A DNA stretch of 8,764 bases from JAUNSR01 sp036655755 (GCA_036655755.1 JAVVPN010000106.1:1-8764), one strand, 5' to 3'; shown: positions 1 to 6,851, numbered from the stretch's first letter. Made by a program: numbers and translations. The notes: generated from the sequence alone by a model not told the origin.

Positions 1-284
1 ATTGAAAATGAAGAAATAATCTGTAGCTCATCTTCTACCTCTACAGCTCCCCCCATAGCAAAATTAAAATTTTTCAAAGCAGACAAACTCTTACTGCTAC
101 TATTTTCTTGCTCTTTTACCAATACATTAGCATTAATCTGATAAACAGGAGAGGTAATTTTCAAATAAAAAAAAGCCAAGCCCAAGCAACAAAATACAGA
201 AAACACAAACCACTTCCATTCTCTCAAATACCTAAGTGCTACACTTCTTAGGTCAATCATTTCATCTTTTTTCTTATTTTGCAT
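1..284 (-). CDS. Wzz/GumC-type polysaccharide chain-length determinant, N-terminal part (truncated by window edge)
   Basis: This is the N-terminal 94 codons of a gene running leftward out of the window. The start ATG is the complement of 282-284, and translation begins MQNKKKDEMIDLRSVALRYL. A short charged cytoplasmic stretch is followed by one hydrophobic segment at about residues 24-42 (WFVFSVFCCLGLAFFYL). After that comes a periplasmic stretch containing SPVYQINANVLVKEQ, which is typical of the first strand of Wzz domains. Family members sit in the inner membrane and set the chain length of exported polysaccharide, often with a C-terminal tyrosine kinase domain; whether one is present here cannot be seen. 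The gene starts 5 nt after the stop of the export lipoprotein gene, so the two are almost certainly co-transcribed and probably translationally coupled. The Wzz assignment rests on this N-terminus and on the neighbour. Confidence 0.8.
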   Translation of the reverse strand, partial: MQNKKKDEMIDLRSVALRYLREWKWFVFSVFCCLGLAFFYLKITSPVYQINANVLVKEQENSSSKSLSALKNFNFAMGGAVEVEDELQIISSFS

Positions 285-289
285 AATTT

Positions 290-1114
290 TTATTTTACTA
301 ATAAAGCAATAACTAATGAGGTTATAACAGATAGGGTACTAACAATAGCAGAAAGCAATGACACGTTAAATGAATCTTGCTGACTATAACGTGAGTTTCT
401 CTGCTTAGATCTATTTGGTTCAACATAAATGATATCATTTTGCTGTAAGTAGTAATAAGGAGAAGCAAAAAGATCACTTCGGCTTAGATCAAAACGATGG
501 AATTCTTTTGTACCGTTATTATCCCGAATTAATAAAACATTATTCCGTTCCCCATAAATAGTCAGATCTCCTGCATATCCTATTGCGTCCAAAATAGAGG
601 TTCTATCATTCGACATAACATAAAATCCAGGACGGCCCACTTCTCCCAAAACCGAAATTTTAAAATTTAGAAACTGAATATTAACTATTGGGTTCTTCAC
701 ATAATTAGAGATCAGTGCTTGCAAATAATCTATGCCTTCTTGTTTTGTCAATCCTGCTACTTTCACTTTCCCTAAAACTGGAAAATTAATGTCGCCTTCT
801 TGACTCACCAGATAACTTTGTAAATTCTGCACGAAACTAACTTCTTTTTCACCAGGCATAAGGAACGACATCGCAGGAAGATTAAACGGAGCTACCGTAT
901 TAGGATCAAGCCCTGTCACGGTTATCCCCAATAAATCGTCAGGCATAATGCGTACCTGATAATTAACTATTGTATCATTTAGATACGATAGTGAAATTTC
1001 ATCAATATTCTGAAAATAACTAACATCTTTGTAAGATTTGCAAGATGGAAAAACCATCAAACAAATCGCAACAAGCACAACTTTTAACAAGCAATAAAAT
1101 TGAATCATTATCAA
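290..1114 (-). CDS. Polysaccharide export outer-membrane lipoprotein (Wza/poly_export family)
   Basis: This 274-aa protein is predicted to carry capsular or exopolysaccharide across the outer membrane together with the Wzz-like partner encoded just downstream. Residues 1-24 form a lipoprotein signal peptide ending in a lipobox-like FPSC, with the acylated Cys at 25. A poly_export domain starts at about residue 52 (YQVRIMPDDLLGITVTGLD) and includes the conserved EGDINFPVLGKVKVAGLT at 106-122. A SLBB-type domain follows at about 152-230 (ISVLGEVGRPGFYVM, then ILDAIGYAGDLT). A C-terminal hydrophobic helix lies at about 252-272, as in other Bacteroidetes homologues. The length is normal for the family. 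An in-frame second Met two codons in (position 1108) is an equally possible start. No UpxY/UpxZ-type antitermination gene lies upstream in this window, so this appears to be the first gene of the operon. Confidence 0.9.
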   Translation of the reverse strand: MIMIQFYCLLKVVLVAICLMVFPSCKSYKDVSYFQNIDEISLSYLNDTIVNYQVRIMPDDLLGITVTGLDPNTVAPFNLPAMSFLMPGEKEVSFVQNLQSYLVSQEGDINFPVLGKVKVAGLTKQEGIDYLQALISNYVKNPIVNIQFLNFKISVLGEVGRPGFYVMSNDRTSILDAIGYAGDLTIYGERNNVLLIRDNNGTKEFHRFDLSRSDLFASPYYYLQQNDIIYVEPNRSKQRNSRYSQQDSFNVSLLSAIVSTLSVITSLVIALLVK

Positions 1115-1305
1115 AAAAAATTCTATAATTAATTTACTAAATTAACGCTATTAAGAAGATTTTATTGTACATAATTACAAAAAACAAGGTCTGTTTTTCT
1201 GTATATTTTATGTCTTCTATCATTTAAAGACCAAAGCACACTCCTTCCTAAGAAAGTAGAATTAATCTTATAAATTAATTTGACACACTCTTCTTTTAAA
1301 TATTA

Positions 1306-1313
1306 CAAAGATA
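1306..1313 (-). promoter_or_regulatory. Candidate -7 promoter element for the polysaccharide operon
   Basis: On the minus strand this reads TATCTTTG, an exact match to the Bacteroidetes -7 consensus TAnnTTTG. It is oriented toward the export lipoprotein gene and would give a leader of roughly 185 nt. No good TTTG is seen about 20 nt upstream, so only half of the promoter is recognisable. The segment 1115-1376 around it is very AT-rich and shows no other gene or structure. Confidence 0.35.
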
Positions 1314-1376
1314 AATATTATTTCATATTTAGACACTTAATTTAAATAACAATAAAAGACGATATAAAGCTCTCAT

Positions 1377-1978
1377 GTATACAGCAAGGATGTTTCGTAT
1401 TTTTGAGCTTATATGTTACACACCCCAATCAGAATGAAAAATCATATCTTCTATCGGTTTAAGGTTCTTCAGGATCATGCTTAGAACCGCCATCATCCAT
1501 CCGTACTCTTGCCTTACTTATACTAATCCGGCAACTTTATTATCAGATACAAAAGCCATCCAGCGTCAAGATGTATGTGATATCCGAAGTCCTCGTCATA
1601 GAGGAAGTAGGCATATTAAATTGCCTGTCCAAAAGATTCTCTCAAACAGGTTTCTTGTGGAAAAAATCTGTGGCAATCCTGAATTTGCCATGAGCCTTAC
1701 TTTATATATATATCTTTCGAATGAAGTGTAACGATTGTCCTCGATATTGGTATCCCACCGGATGGCAATATCGAGGACAAGCCCTGGACTTCCGTAAAGC
1801 CTTTATTTTCAAAGCAGACTGTCTTGATTTTTTTTTAAAGAGTTCCCTTTCTTTCTGATTGTTTCCCATTAGGGGTTTTTCGATAATAGCAACCTTCGCT
1901 TCCTGAGACATTCAAAAGTTAATACATTAGATTTACTGAATAATAAAATTCACTCTCTTTGATAAACTGGAATTTACT
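1377..1978 (-). pseudogene. IS3-family orfB (DDE transposase), multiply disrupted and 3'-truncated relic
   Basis: The minus strand reads SKFQFIKESEFYYSVNLMY from 1978, then a TAA, then LLNVSGSEGCYYR and KTPNGKQSER in the same frame; these match the OrfB N-terminal VEKMCKVLxVSRSGYY region. After a frameshift the text continues as GIPISRTIV, SKAHGKFRIATDFFHKKPV and ENLLDRQFNMP. It then reaches TSDITYILTLDGF (1570-1587 encode SDITYI), the first catalytic Asp motif of the rve domain. A further frame carries GWMMAVLSMILKNLKP and then IFHSDWGV (1419-1439 encode FHSDWGV), the second Asp motif. Past a stop, HISSKIRNILAVY follows and then the similarity ends. The DDE glutamate region (usually xDNAxxESFF) is absent. 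There are several stops, including a cluster of three after LDGF. Confidence 0.82.
1735..1780. repeat. Perfect 15-bp inverted repeat (46-nt hairpin) inside the IS3 relic
   Basis: The left arm TTGTCCTCGATATTG (1735-1749) is exactly complementary to CAATATCGAGGACAA (1766-1780). In the 16-nt spacer, ATCC (1752-1755) can also pair with GGAT (1760-1763), leaving a CACC loop, so almost the whole 46 nt can fold. It has no adjacent T-run and is not at a gene end, so it does not look like a terminator. The right arm's complement encodes the conserved-looking GIPISRT of OrfB, while the other arm falls where less similarity to OrfB is visible. Confidence 0.85.
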
Positions 1979-1984
1979 CGATCC

Positions 1985-2281
1985 TACCTATTGTATCTCG
2001 AAAAGACGTATACTGCTTTTTTTGAATATCGTTTTTTAATTCAAGTTTGCGCATTTTTTCTTTTAAATCTGCCATCTCTCCCTCCTCTGGTGTCATTTTT
2101 AGGACTCCATTACCAAGAAAATGTCCTTGATTCTATTTTTTGAATTCCTTACGCCTACGATAAATCAGATGACTTGCAACCCCTAATCCCCTGGCCAACC
2201 CATTCATATCCTTTCTTTCGCAGCTGAGTTGACTATATTTTCCTTAAAAATGCGATCGTAATGTATTCTTTCTTGTCTCAT
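1985..2281 (-). pseudogene. IS3-family orfA (transposase HTH subunit), frameshifted relic
   Basis: Translation from the complement of 2279-2281 starts MRQERIHYDRIFKENIVN, the typical beginning of IS3 OrfA. A frameshift near 2215 moves the reading into DMNGLARGLGVASHLIYRRR, the helix-turn-helix. An in-frame TAG follows KEFKK. After it come NQGHFLGNGVLKMTPEEGEM and ADLKEKMRKLELKND, the linker and leucine-zipper helix ending in the usual DILKKAV-like segment. Here that segment has lost one base next to a run of seven A followed by G (complement of 2016-2023). This run could be the remains of the A6G slippery site that IS3 elements use for OrfAB frameshifting; that reading is inference. At least two frameshifts and one nonsense mutation make the gene non-functional. 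Confidence 0.82.
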
Positions 2282-2584
2282 TATACAAATGTTAAGTTTT
2301 TATCGTAACTCATTGCCCACCTAAAATCGCCCCCTCTCTCAAAAACAACAAAACATAAATTAAACAATTATTGCTATTTTCAACATTCCCATCTCCCTTA
2401 AATATTCTATTTTAGTTTCTAACGAAACTTTAAATACAAAAGAGTAAACAAATAATAGGCAATCAGAAAGGGGTAAAATGACAATTCCTCTCTCTTTTCT
2501 CTCTCATTTGAAAAAAAATACGCAAATTTGCAATTTGAAATCGTATTGAAATATTTTTTTTCATTCACACAGCGAGTATTATAA
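2282..2584 (+). other. AT-rich intergenic region upstream of the lpx operon
   Basis: No gene is visible in this 303-nt stretch. It must contain the lpxD promoter, because the only DNA upstream is an opposite-strand IS relic. Visible structures are a 6-bp inverted repeat AGTTTC/GAAACT (2414-2429), pyrimidine-rich CT runs around 2484-2506, and the palindrome GCAAATTTGC (2522-2531). The HD-domain phosphohydrolase gene that often precedes lpxD in Bacteroidales is not here. Confidence 0.6.
2527..2559 (+). promoter_or_regulatory. Weak candidate promoter for lpxD-lpxC/fabZ
   Basis: TTTG (2527-2530) is followed after 21 nt by TATTTTTT (2552-2559), which matches seven of eight positions of TAnnTTTG. 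Transcription would start roughly 15-20 nt before the lpxD ATG. The sequence is so AT-rich that a chance match is likely, so this is only the best candidate seen. Confidence 0.25.
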
Positions 2585-3625
2585 ATGGAATTTACAGCGC
2601 AGCAAATTGCAGATTTTCTGCATGGCGAAATCTTAGGCGACCCAACCGTTAAGGTTAACAACGTATCAAAAATCGAAGAGGGAAAACCTGCTACTCTTTC
2701 TTTCCTCGCAAATCCGAAATATACACCCTATATATATGACACCAATGCCAGTATCGTATTGGTGAATCGTGATTTTGAACCAGAAGCTCCGGTTAAAGCC
2801 ACTCTGATTAAGGTTGACAACGCATATGCTTGTATCGCGATGCTTCTCAACATGGTAGAGCAAAGCCGGCCGAAACGAAGCGGACGTGAAGAAAATACTC
2901 ATATTGATTCTTCGGTTACTCTTCCGGAAAATTACTATATCGGAGCCTTCGCATACATCAGCAAAGGTGTAACACTGGGAGATAATACAATGATATACCC
3001 TCAGGTATATATTGGTGACAATGTGAAAATCGGGAATAACGTAACGTTACACCCCGGTGTAAAAATATATCATGATTGTGTGATTGGTAACAATTGTACA
3101 ATCCATGCAGGCTCTGTTATCGGAGCTGACGGATTTGGGTTTGCGCCTTCTGCTGATGGCTATCAGAAAATTGCTCAAATCGGGAATGTCGTATTAGAAG
3201 ACAATGTTGAAATCGGAGCAAATGCTACGATCGATCGTGCAACAATGGGCTCAACAATCATCCGAAAAGGGGTTAAACTCGACAATCTTGTGCAGATTGC
3301 ACACAATGTAGAGATTGGCAAAGATACCGTAATGGCTGCTCAAGTGGGCGTGGCCGGATCTACCAAGATCGGAGAAAGATGTATGTTTGGAGGTCAAGTA
3401 GGGGTTGCCGGTCATATCTCTATCGGAGATAATGTAAATATCGGCGCACAATCAGGTATCCCGAATACAGTGGATGCCAACCAGTCTATTCTGGGATATC
3501 CCGCTCAACCGGCTCGCGAATTTGCTCGTCAGACCGTGATGATCAAAAAACTACCGGAGCTAAACCAAACAATCAAACAACTACAAAAAGAAATCGATTT
3601 TTTAAAGAAAAAAATAGCGGAATAA
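2585..3625 (+). CDS. lpxD: UDP-3-O-(3-hydroxyacyl)glucosamine N-acyltransferase
   Basis: This 346-aa protein performs the third step of lipid A synthesis, transferring a 3-hydroxyacyl chain from ACP to the 2-amino group of UDP-3-O-acylglucosamine in the cytoplasm. Residues 1-100 form the uridine-binding N-terminal domain (KPATLSFLANPKYTPYIY). Residues from about 105 to 300 are hexapeptide repeats forming a left-handed beta helix (IGDNVKIGNNVTLHPG and similar). The conserved IGADGFGFAP lies at 179-188. The catalytic His is H240 in NLVQIAHNVEIG, matching E. coli H239. A C-terminal coiled helix (LNQTIKQLQKEIDFLKKKI) ends the protein, and the length is normal. The gene leads the lpx operon and lies 4 nt from lpxC-fabZ. 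The ATG at 2585 starts directly at the conserved N-terminus, and no Shine-Dalgarno sequence is present, which is usual in this phylum. Confidence 0.97.
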   Translation: MEFTAQQIADFLHGEILGDPTVKVNNVSKIEEGKPATLSFLANPKYTPYIYDTNASIVLVNRDFEPEAPVKATLIKVDNAYACIAMLLNMVEQSRPKRSGREENTHIDSSVTLPENYYIGAFAYISKGVTLGDNTMIYPQVYIGDNVKIGNNVTLHPGVKIYHDCVIGNNCTIHAGSVIGADGFGFAPSADGYQKIAQIGNVVLEDNVEIGANATIDRATMGSTIIRKGVKLDNLVQIAHNVEIGKDTVMAAQVGVAGSTKIGERCMFGGQVGVAGHISIGDNVNIGAQSGIPNTVDANQSILGYPAQPAREFARQTVMIKKLPELNQTIKQLQKEIDFLKKKIAE

Positions 3626-3629
3626 TCCT

Positions 3630-5015
3630 ATGACACACCAAAAGACGCTTAAAAACAGTTTTTCGCTTACGGGCAAAGGATTACATACAGGATTAGAAAT
3701 CACTGTTACCTTTAAACCGGCACCGGAAAACCATGGATATAAAATCCAGCGCATTGACTTACCGGAACAACCTATTATAGATGCGGTTGCAGATAATGTA
3801 AAAGAAACTCAACGAGGAACTGTTGTCGGTAAAAACAACGCAGTAGTCAGCACAATCGAACATGCAATGGCAGCATTGTATGCAGCTGATATCGACAACT
3901 GCCTGATCGAAGTAAATGCTCCAGAATTTCCGATTCTGGACGGCAGCTCAATTCTTTATTGTGAAGAAATTGAAAAAGCCGGCATTGAAGAACAAAAAGC
4001 ACCGCGTGAATATTTTATCATCAAAAATAAAATAGAGATTAAAGACGAAGAGACCGGAGCCTCTCTGCTTATCCTTCCGGAAGACAGCTTTACCATCAAC
4101 ACGTTAATCTCTTTTAATTCACCTGTTTTATCCAATCAGTTTGCTACCTTGTCGTCGCTTTCCGATTTCAAAGAGGAAGTAGCGGCAGCACGTACATTTG
4201 TATTTGTTCGCGAGATTGAGCCATTGGTTACTCACAACCTGATTAAAGGAGGTGATTTGGACAATGCAATTGTTATTTATGACAAAGAAACATCTCAGGA
4301 AGAACTGAATAAGCTGGCCGACCTGATGGGGGTTCCTCATAAGAACGTTAACCAATTGGGATATATCAACAACAAGCCACTTGTTTTTGATAATGAGCCG
4401 GCACGCCATAAATTATTGGATGTGATTGGCGACCTTGCCCTGATCGGAAAATTCATCAAAGGCCGGGTTATCGCTACTCGTCCGGGACATAAAATCAACA
4501 ATCAGCTTGCCCGCATGATCCGTAAAGAAATGAAACGGACAGAGGTACAAGCTCCTACTTATGACCCAACGAAAGAACCGGTAATGGATATCAACCGCAT
4601 TAAGGAACTTCTTCCTCACCGCTATCCATTCCAGATGATCGATAAGGTTATCGAGATTGAAGACAGTTATATTGTCGGTGTGAAAAATGTAACCAATAAC
4701 GAGCCTTTCTTCCAGGGCCATTTCCCGGAAGAACCTGTTATGCCGGGTGTTCTACAAATTGAGGCGATGGCTCAATGCGGAGGGCTGCTGGTATTAAACA
4801 TGGTAGATGAACCGGCACGTTATTCTACATATTTCATGAAGATCGATAATGTAAAATTCCGTCAGAAAGTGACTCCGGGAGATACGATTATTTTCCGAAT
4901 CTCTATGATGACCGAATTACGTCGGGGATGTGCTCAGATGAAAGGCTATGCTTTTGTAGGAGACAAAATTGTGACAGAAGCCGAATTCATGGCTCAGATC
5001 ATTAAAAATAAATAA
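3630..5015 (+). CDS. lpxC/fabZ: Bifunctional UDP-3-O-acyl-N-acetylglucosamine deacetylase / 3-hydroxyacyl-ACP dehydratase (LpxC-FabZ fusion)
   Basis: This 461-aa protein joins two enzymes. Residues 1-305 are LpxC, the zinc deacetylase that commits UDP-acyl-GlcNAc to lipid A. Zinc ligands are H78 (VSTIEHAMAAL), H260 and D264 (PARHKLLDVIGDL); the catalytic His is H287 (RPGHKINNQ); LDGSS lies at 104-108. After a linker rich in Pro and Thr (about 306-318), residues 319-461 are FabZ, which dehydrates 3-hydroxyacyl-ACP in fatty acid synthesis. FabZ landmarks are LLPHRYPFQMIDKV (328-340), catalytic H364 in FFQGHFPEEPVMPG, and E378 in LQIEAMAQCGG. All key residues of both halves are present. The fusion is known in Bacteroidetes and joins two activities that compete for the same hydroxyacyl-ACP pool. 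The gene follows lpxD by 4 nt. Confidence 0.97.
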   Translation: MTHQKTLKNSFSLTGKGLHTGLEITVTFKPAPENHGYKIQRIDLPEQPIIDAVADNVKETQRGTVVGKNNAVVSTIEHAMAALYAADIDNCLIEVNAPEFPILDGSSILYCEEIEKAGIEEQKAPREYFIIKNKIEIKDEETGASLLILPEDSFTINTLISFNSPVLSNQFATLSSLSDFKEEVAAARTFVFVREIEPLVTHNLIKGGDLDNAIVIYDKETSQEELNKLADLMGVPHKNVNQLGYINNKPLVFDNEPARHKLLDVIGDLALIGKFIKGRVIATRPGHKINNQLARMIRKEMKRTEVQAPTYDPTKEPVMDINRIKELLPHRYPFQMIDKVIEIEDSYIVGVKNVTNNEPFFQGHFPEEPVMPGVLQIEAMAQCGGLLVLNMVDEPARYSTYFMKIDNVKFRQKVTPGDTIIFRISMMTELRRGCAQMKGYAFVGDKIVTEAEFMAQIIKNK

Positions 5016-5047
5016 TCACTAAATAGCACTCCGGTTGCGCAATACCT

Positions 5048-5079
5048 TTTGTATACTGCGATTTGGCCGGTTATGTTTG
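5048..5079 (+). promoter_or_regulatory. Candidate internal promoter for lpxA
   Basis: TTTG (5048-5051), a 20-nt spacer, then TATGTTTG (5072-5079) match both halves of the Bacteroidetes housekeeping promoter (TTTG, about 19-20 nt, TAnnTTTG). It lies in the 91-nt gap between lpxC-fabZ and lpxA and would give a leader of about 20 nt. An upstream in-frame ATG at 5035 reads through this motif, so the promoter also argues for the later start at 5107. Confidence 0.6.
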
Positions 5080-5106
5080 AGAACAAAAAAATCAATTTAT
5101 TCAAAA

Positions 5107-5883
5107 ATGAAACAACCTTTAGCTTACGTACATCCGGACGCGAAAATCGCCAATAATGTCGTGATCGAACCGTTTGTTACAATCGATAAGAATGTTGTAA
5201 TCGGCGAAGGCACGATCATTGGTTCGAATGTTACGATCCTTGAAGGAACTCGCATCGGAAAAAACTGTCGGATTTTCCCGGGAGCCGTTATCGGCGCTAT
5301 CCCGCAGGATCTGAAATTCCGCGGCGAAGAAACGACTGCTGAAATCGGAGATAATACAACTATCCGCGAATGTGTAACTATCAACCGCGGTACTGCTTCA
5401 AAAGGCAAAACGGTAGTCGGTAGTAACTGCTTGATTATGGCATATTGCCACGTAGCACATGACACGGTTGTTGGTAATAATGTAATCATGTCAAACTGCG
5501 TTCAGTTAGCTGGCGAAGTTGTTGTTGATGATTTTGCTATTATCGGCGGTGGTGCATTAGTTCATCAATTCTGCCATATTGGTTCACACGTGATGATTCA
5601 GGGAGGCTCTCTGATCAATAAGGATATTCCTCCTTATGTAAAAGCAGCCCGCAACCCGATCTCGTATGCAGGTATCAACTCTATCGGCTTACGTCGTCGC
5701 AACTTCACCAATGAAGCAATTCGTGACATCCAGGAAATCTATCGTTACCTTTACCTATCCGGTCTAAACAACAGCGACGCAATCGAACGAATCGAAGCTG
5801 AATTACCGGCAACAAAGGAACGCGATGAAATTATCCTTTTCGTACGTAATTCTCAGAAAGGAATTATTAAAGGGTATATTTAA
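5107..5883 (+). CDS. lpxA: Acyl-ACP:UDP-N-acetylglucosamine O-acyltransferase
   Basis: This 258-aa enzyme performs the first step of lipid A synthesis, moving a 3-hydroxyacyl chain from ACP to the 3-OH of UDP-GlcNAc. The hexapeptide repeats begin almost at once (VHPDAKIANNVVIEPFVTI), and the left-handed beta helix runs to about residue 185. The catalytic His is H118 in CHVAHDTVVGNN, matching E. coli H125 of HIAHD. GAIPQDLKFRGEET (63-76) is the conserved substrate loop. The C-terminal helical domain (IGLRRRNFTNEAIRDIQ onward) is complete. I chose the start at 5107 rather than the in-frame ATG at 5035, because the added 24 residues do not resemble LpxA, the shorter form has the family length, and a promoter-like motif overlaps the longer form. 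A terminator follows, so this is the last lpx gene. Confidence 0.97.
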   Translation: MKQPLAYVHPDAKIANNVVIEPFVTIDKNVVIGEGTIIGSNVTILEGTRIGKNCRIFPGAVIGAIPQDLKFRGEETTAEIGDNTTIRECVTINRGTASKGKTVVGSNCLIMAYCHVAHDTVVGNNVIMSNCVQLAGEVVVDDFAIIGGGALVHQFCHIGSHVMIQGGSLINKDIPPYVKAARNPISYAGINSIGLRRRNFTNEAIRDIQEIYRYLYLSGLNNSDAIERIEAELPATKERDEIILFVRNSQKGIIKGYI

Positions 5884-5910
5884 TCTATTTTTCCATATAC
5901 ACTAAAATAA

Positions 5911-5949
5911 AAAGATAGTCTCGAGAACAATTCGGGGCTATCTTTTTTT
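5911..5949 (+). terminator. Intrinsic terminator after lpxA
   Basis: AAAGATAG (5911-5918) pairs with CTATCTTT (5938-5945). TCTCGA (5919-5924) pairs with TCGGGG (5932-5937), allowing G-U pairs, which makes a 14-bp stem with a 7-nt loop followed by a run of T to 5949. It ends the lpx operon 28 nt after the lpxA stop codon. No opposing gene follows, so a terminator for the plus strand is the natural reading. Confidence 0.85.
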
Positions 5950-6124
5950 GTATATTTACACCTATGAAATCGCCACAACTCTCCTGACGGCAAGATATCC
6001 GACAGAAGGTATATAAATGGCGCATTTATACTTTAATGCTAAATAACAGATCATCTATAAATGAAATCACTGGGTATTCTTCATGAAAATTCAGATTATT
6101 TTTCAACATTTTTAGTCACTCAAT

Positions 6125-6685
6125 ATGGTATACAAATTCTTAATACTCTCGGATGAAGTAGACAACTTCGCAAGAGAAATCAGCATTGATTCTGAAGCCA
6201 CTTTCCTTGATTTGCAAAATGCAATTCTTGATTCGGTAAACTTTTCAAAAGACCAGATGACCTCTTTTTTCCTTTGTGATGATGATTGGGAAAAGAAAAC
6301 AGAAATCACGTTGATCGAGATGGACTCAAGTCCCGAATACGATAGCTGGGTGATGGAAGATACGCGTCTGAGCGAATTACTGGAAGAAGAAAAGCAAAAA
6401 TTATTATTTGTTTTCGATTACATTACAGATCGCAGTTTCTTCATGGAGCTTCGCAGTATCGAACCGGGAAAAAACATTGATGCGCCTGTATGCAGCCGCT
6501 CAACCGGTACACCTCCTCCGCAACTTGAATCATTCGATGATATCGCAACAGCAAACGCAACTGCCAACACAGCAGACTTCGCTGCAGACTTGTATGGCGA
6601 TGAGGAATTCGACCCGTCAGAACTTGATGAAGAAGGATTCTCTGACTTCGATGCATCCAGCGATCCTTACGCTACCGAATATTGA
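6125..6685 (+). CDS. pRiA4b ORF-3-like domain protein (function unknown)
   Basis: This 186-aa acidic protein starts MVYKFLILSDEVDNFAREI. The pattern of a short beta-rich start, then ATFLDLQNAILDSVNFSKD and SFFLCDDDWEKKTEITL, and later LLFVFDYITDRSFFMELR, is that of the plasmid pRiA4b ORF-3 family (Pfam PF07929), recognised from memory. Some databases call such proteins IS1096 passenger TnpR-like, but nothing here shows recombinase residues and no role should be read into that name. The domain covers about residues 1-125. A low-complexity Ala/Thr linker (141-151) and a strongly acidic tail (YGDEEFDPSELDEEGFSDFD, 157-176) follow. There is no signal peptide or membrane segment, so it is probably cytoplasmic. 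It stands alone between two hairpins, 241 nt after lpxA, and no clear promoter motif was found in 5950-6124. Confidence 0.85.
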   Translation: MVYKFLILSDEVDNFAREISIDSEATFLDLQNAILDSVNFSKDQMTSFFLCDDDWEKKTEITLIEMDSSPEYDSWVMEDTRLSELLEEEKQKLLFVFDYITDRSFFMELRSIEPGKNIDAPVCSRSTGTPPPQLESFDDIATANATANTADFAADLYGDEEFDPSELDEEGFSDFDASSDPYATEY

Positions 6686-6702
6686 TTTCTTATCTATATT
6701 AA

Positions 6703-6752
6703 AATATCCCCAAAGCACGATCCTTATCTACAAGTCGTACTTTGGGGATATT
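6703..6752 (+). terminator. Long hairpin after the pRiA4b-like gene, probable terminator
   Basis: AATATCCCCAAAG (6703-6715) is perfectly complementary to CTTTGGGGATATT (6740-6752). After one C/A mismatch, ACGA (6717-6720) also pairs with TCGT (6735-6738), leaving a 14-nt loop. The hairpin begins 17 nt after the stop codon, as expected for a terminator. It lacks a solid T-run (CCATTTAATTAAT follows), so termination may be incomplete, or the hairpin may instead protect the 3' end of the mRNA. Confidence 0.65.
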
Positions 6753-6851
6753 CCATTTAATTAATACTACGCGAAATTCTTATTTTTACAAATTTATTTT
6801 AAACCACCCGCCACAATATCTGTTATATATCCAGATGATAATAGCGTGGTT

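Larger units (their letters stand above)
1377..2281 (-). mobile_element. Decayed IS3-family insertion sequence (orfA and orfB relics)
   Basis: The minus strand carries, in correct order, fragments of both IS3 open reading frames, with many frameshifts and stops: an orfA HTH/leucine-zipper protein (about 1985-2281) and an orfB integrase-type transposase (about 1377-1978). Recognisable similarity stops near 1377, shortly after the second catalytic Asp region. The C-terminal part with the catalytic Glu is therefore missing and the element is about 0.9 kb instead of about 1.2 kb. A left terminal repeat may lie near 2311-2340, where the minus strand begins TGAGAGAGGGGGCGATTTTA, but no matching right end is visible. 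The element is immobile and encodes nothing functional. The small ORFs in both directions here (for example 1477-1731 plus and 1702-1911 minus) are by-products of the relic. Confidence 0.85.

Noticed and set aside
1477..1731. 84-aa plus-strand ORF that at first resembled the N-terminal zinc-binding part of an ISL3-type transposase
   Set aside because: The opposite strand of the same DNA reads as IS3 OrfB with the SDITYI motif and the flanking ENLLDRQFNMP, a much better and collinear match. The plus ORF is a by-product.
1735..1780. Inverted repeat as an invertible-promoter recombination site or an integron attC site
   Set aside because: The arms are only 16 nt apart, so there is no invertible segment between them. 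No recombinase gene or attC core sequences are visible, and the sequence lies within a transposase relic.
1702..1911. 69-aa minus-strand ORF as a small hypothetical protein
   Set aside because: It is a frame-shifted reading of the IS3 orfB relic; part of it (NNQKERELF) is the out-of-frame version of the GKQSER segment.
4128..4721. Minus-strand ORFs of 93 and 102 codons inside lpxC-fabZ
   Set aside because: They are antisense to a fully conserved essential gene and show no recognisable protein features.
5035..5106. 24-residue N-terminal extension of LpxA from the upstream ATG
   Set aside because: The extension has no LpxA-like sequence, overlaps a promoter-like motif and would make the protein longer than the family norm.
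5124..5489. 121-codon minus-strand ORF inside lpxA
   Set aside because: Its repetitive Val/Pro/Thr/Ile-rich text is the antisense reading of hexapeptide repeats.
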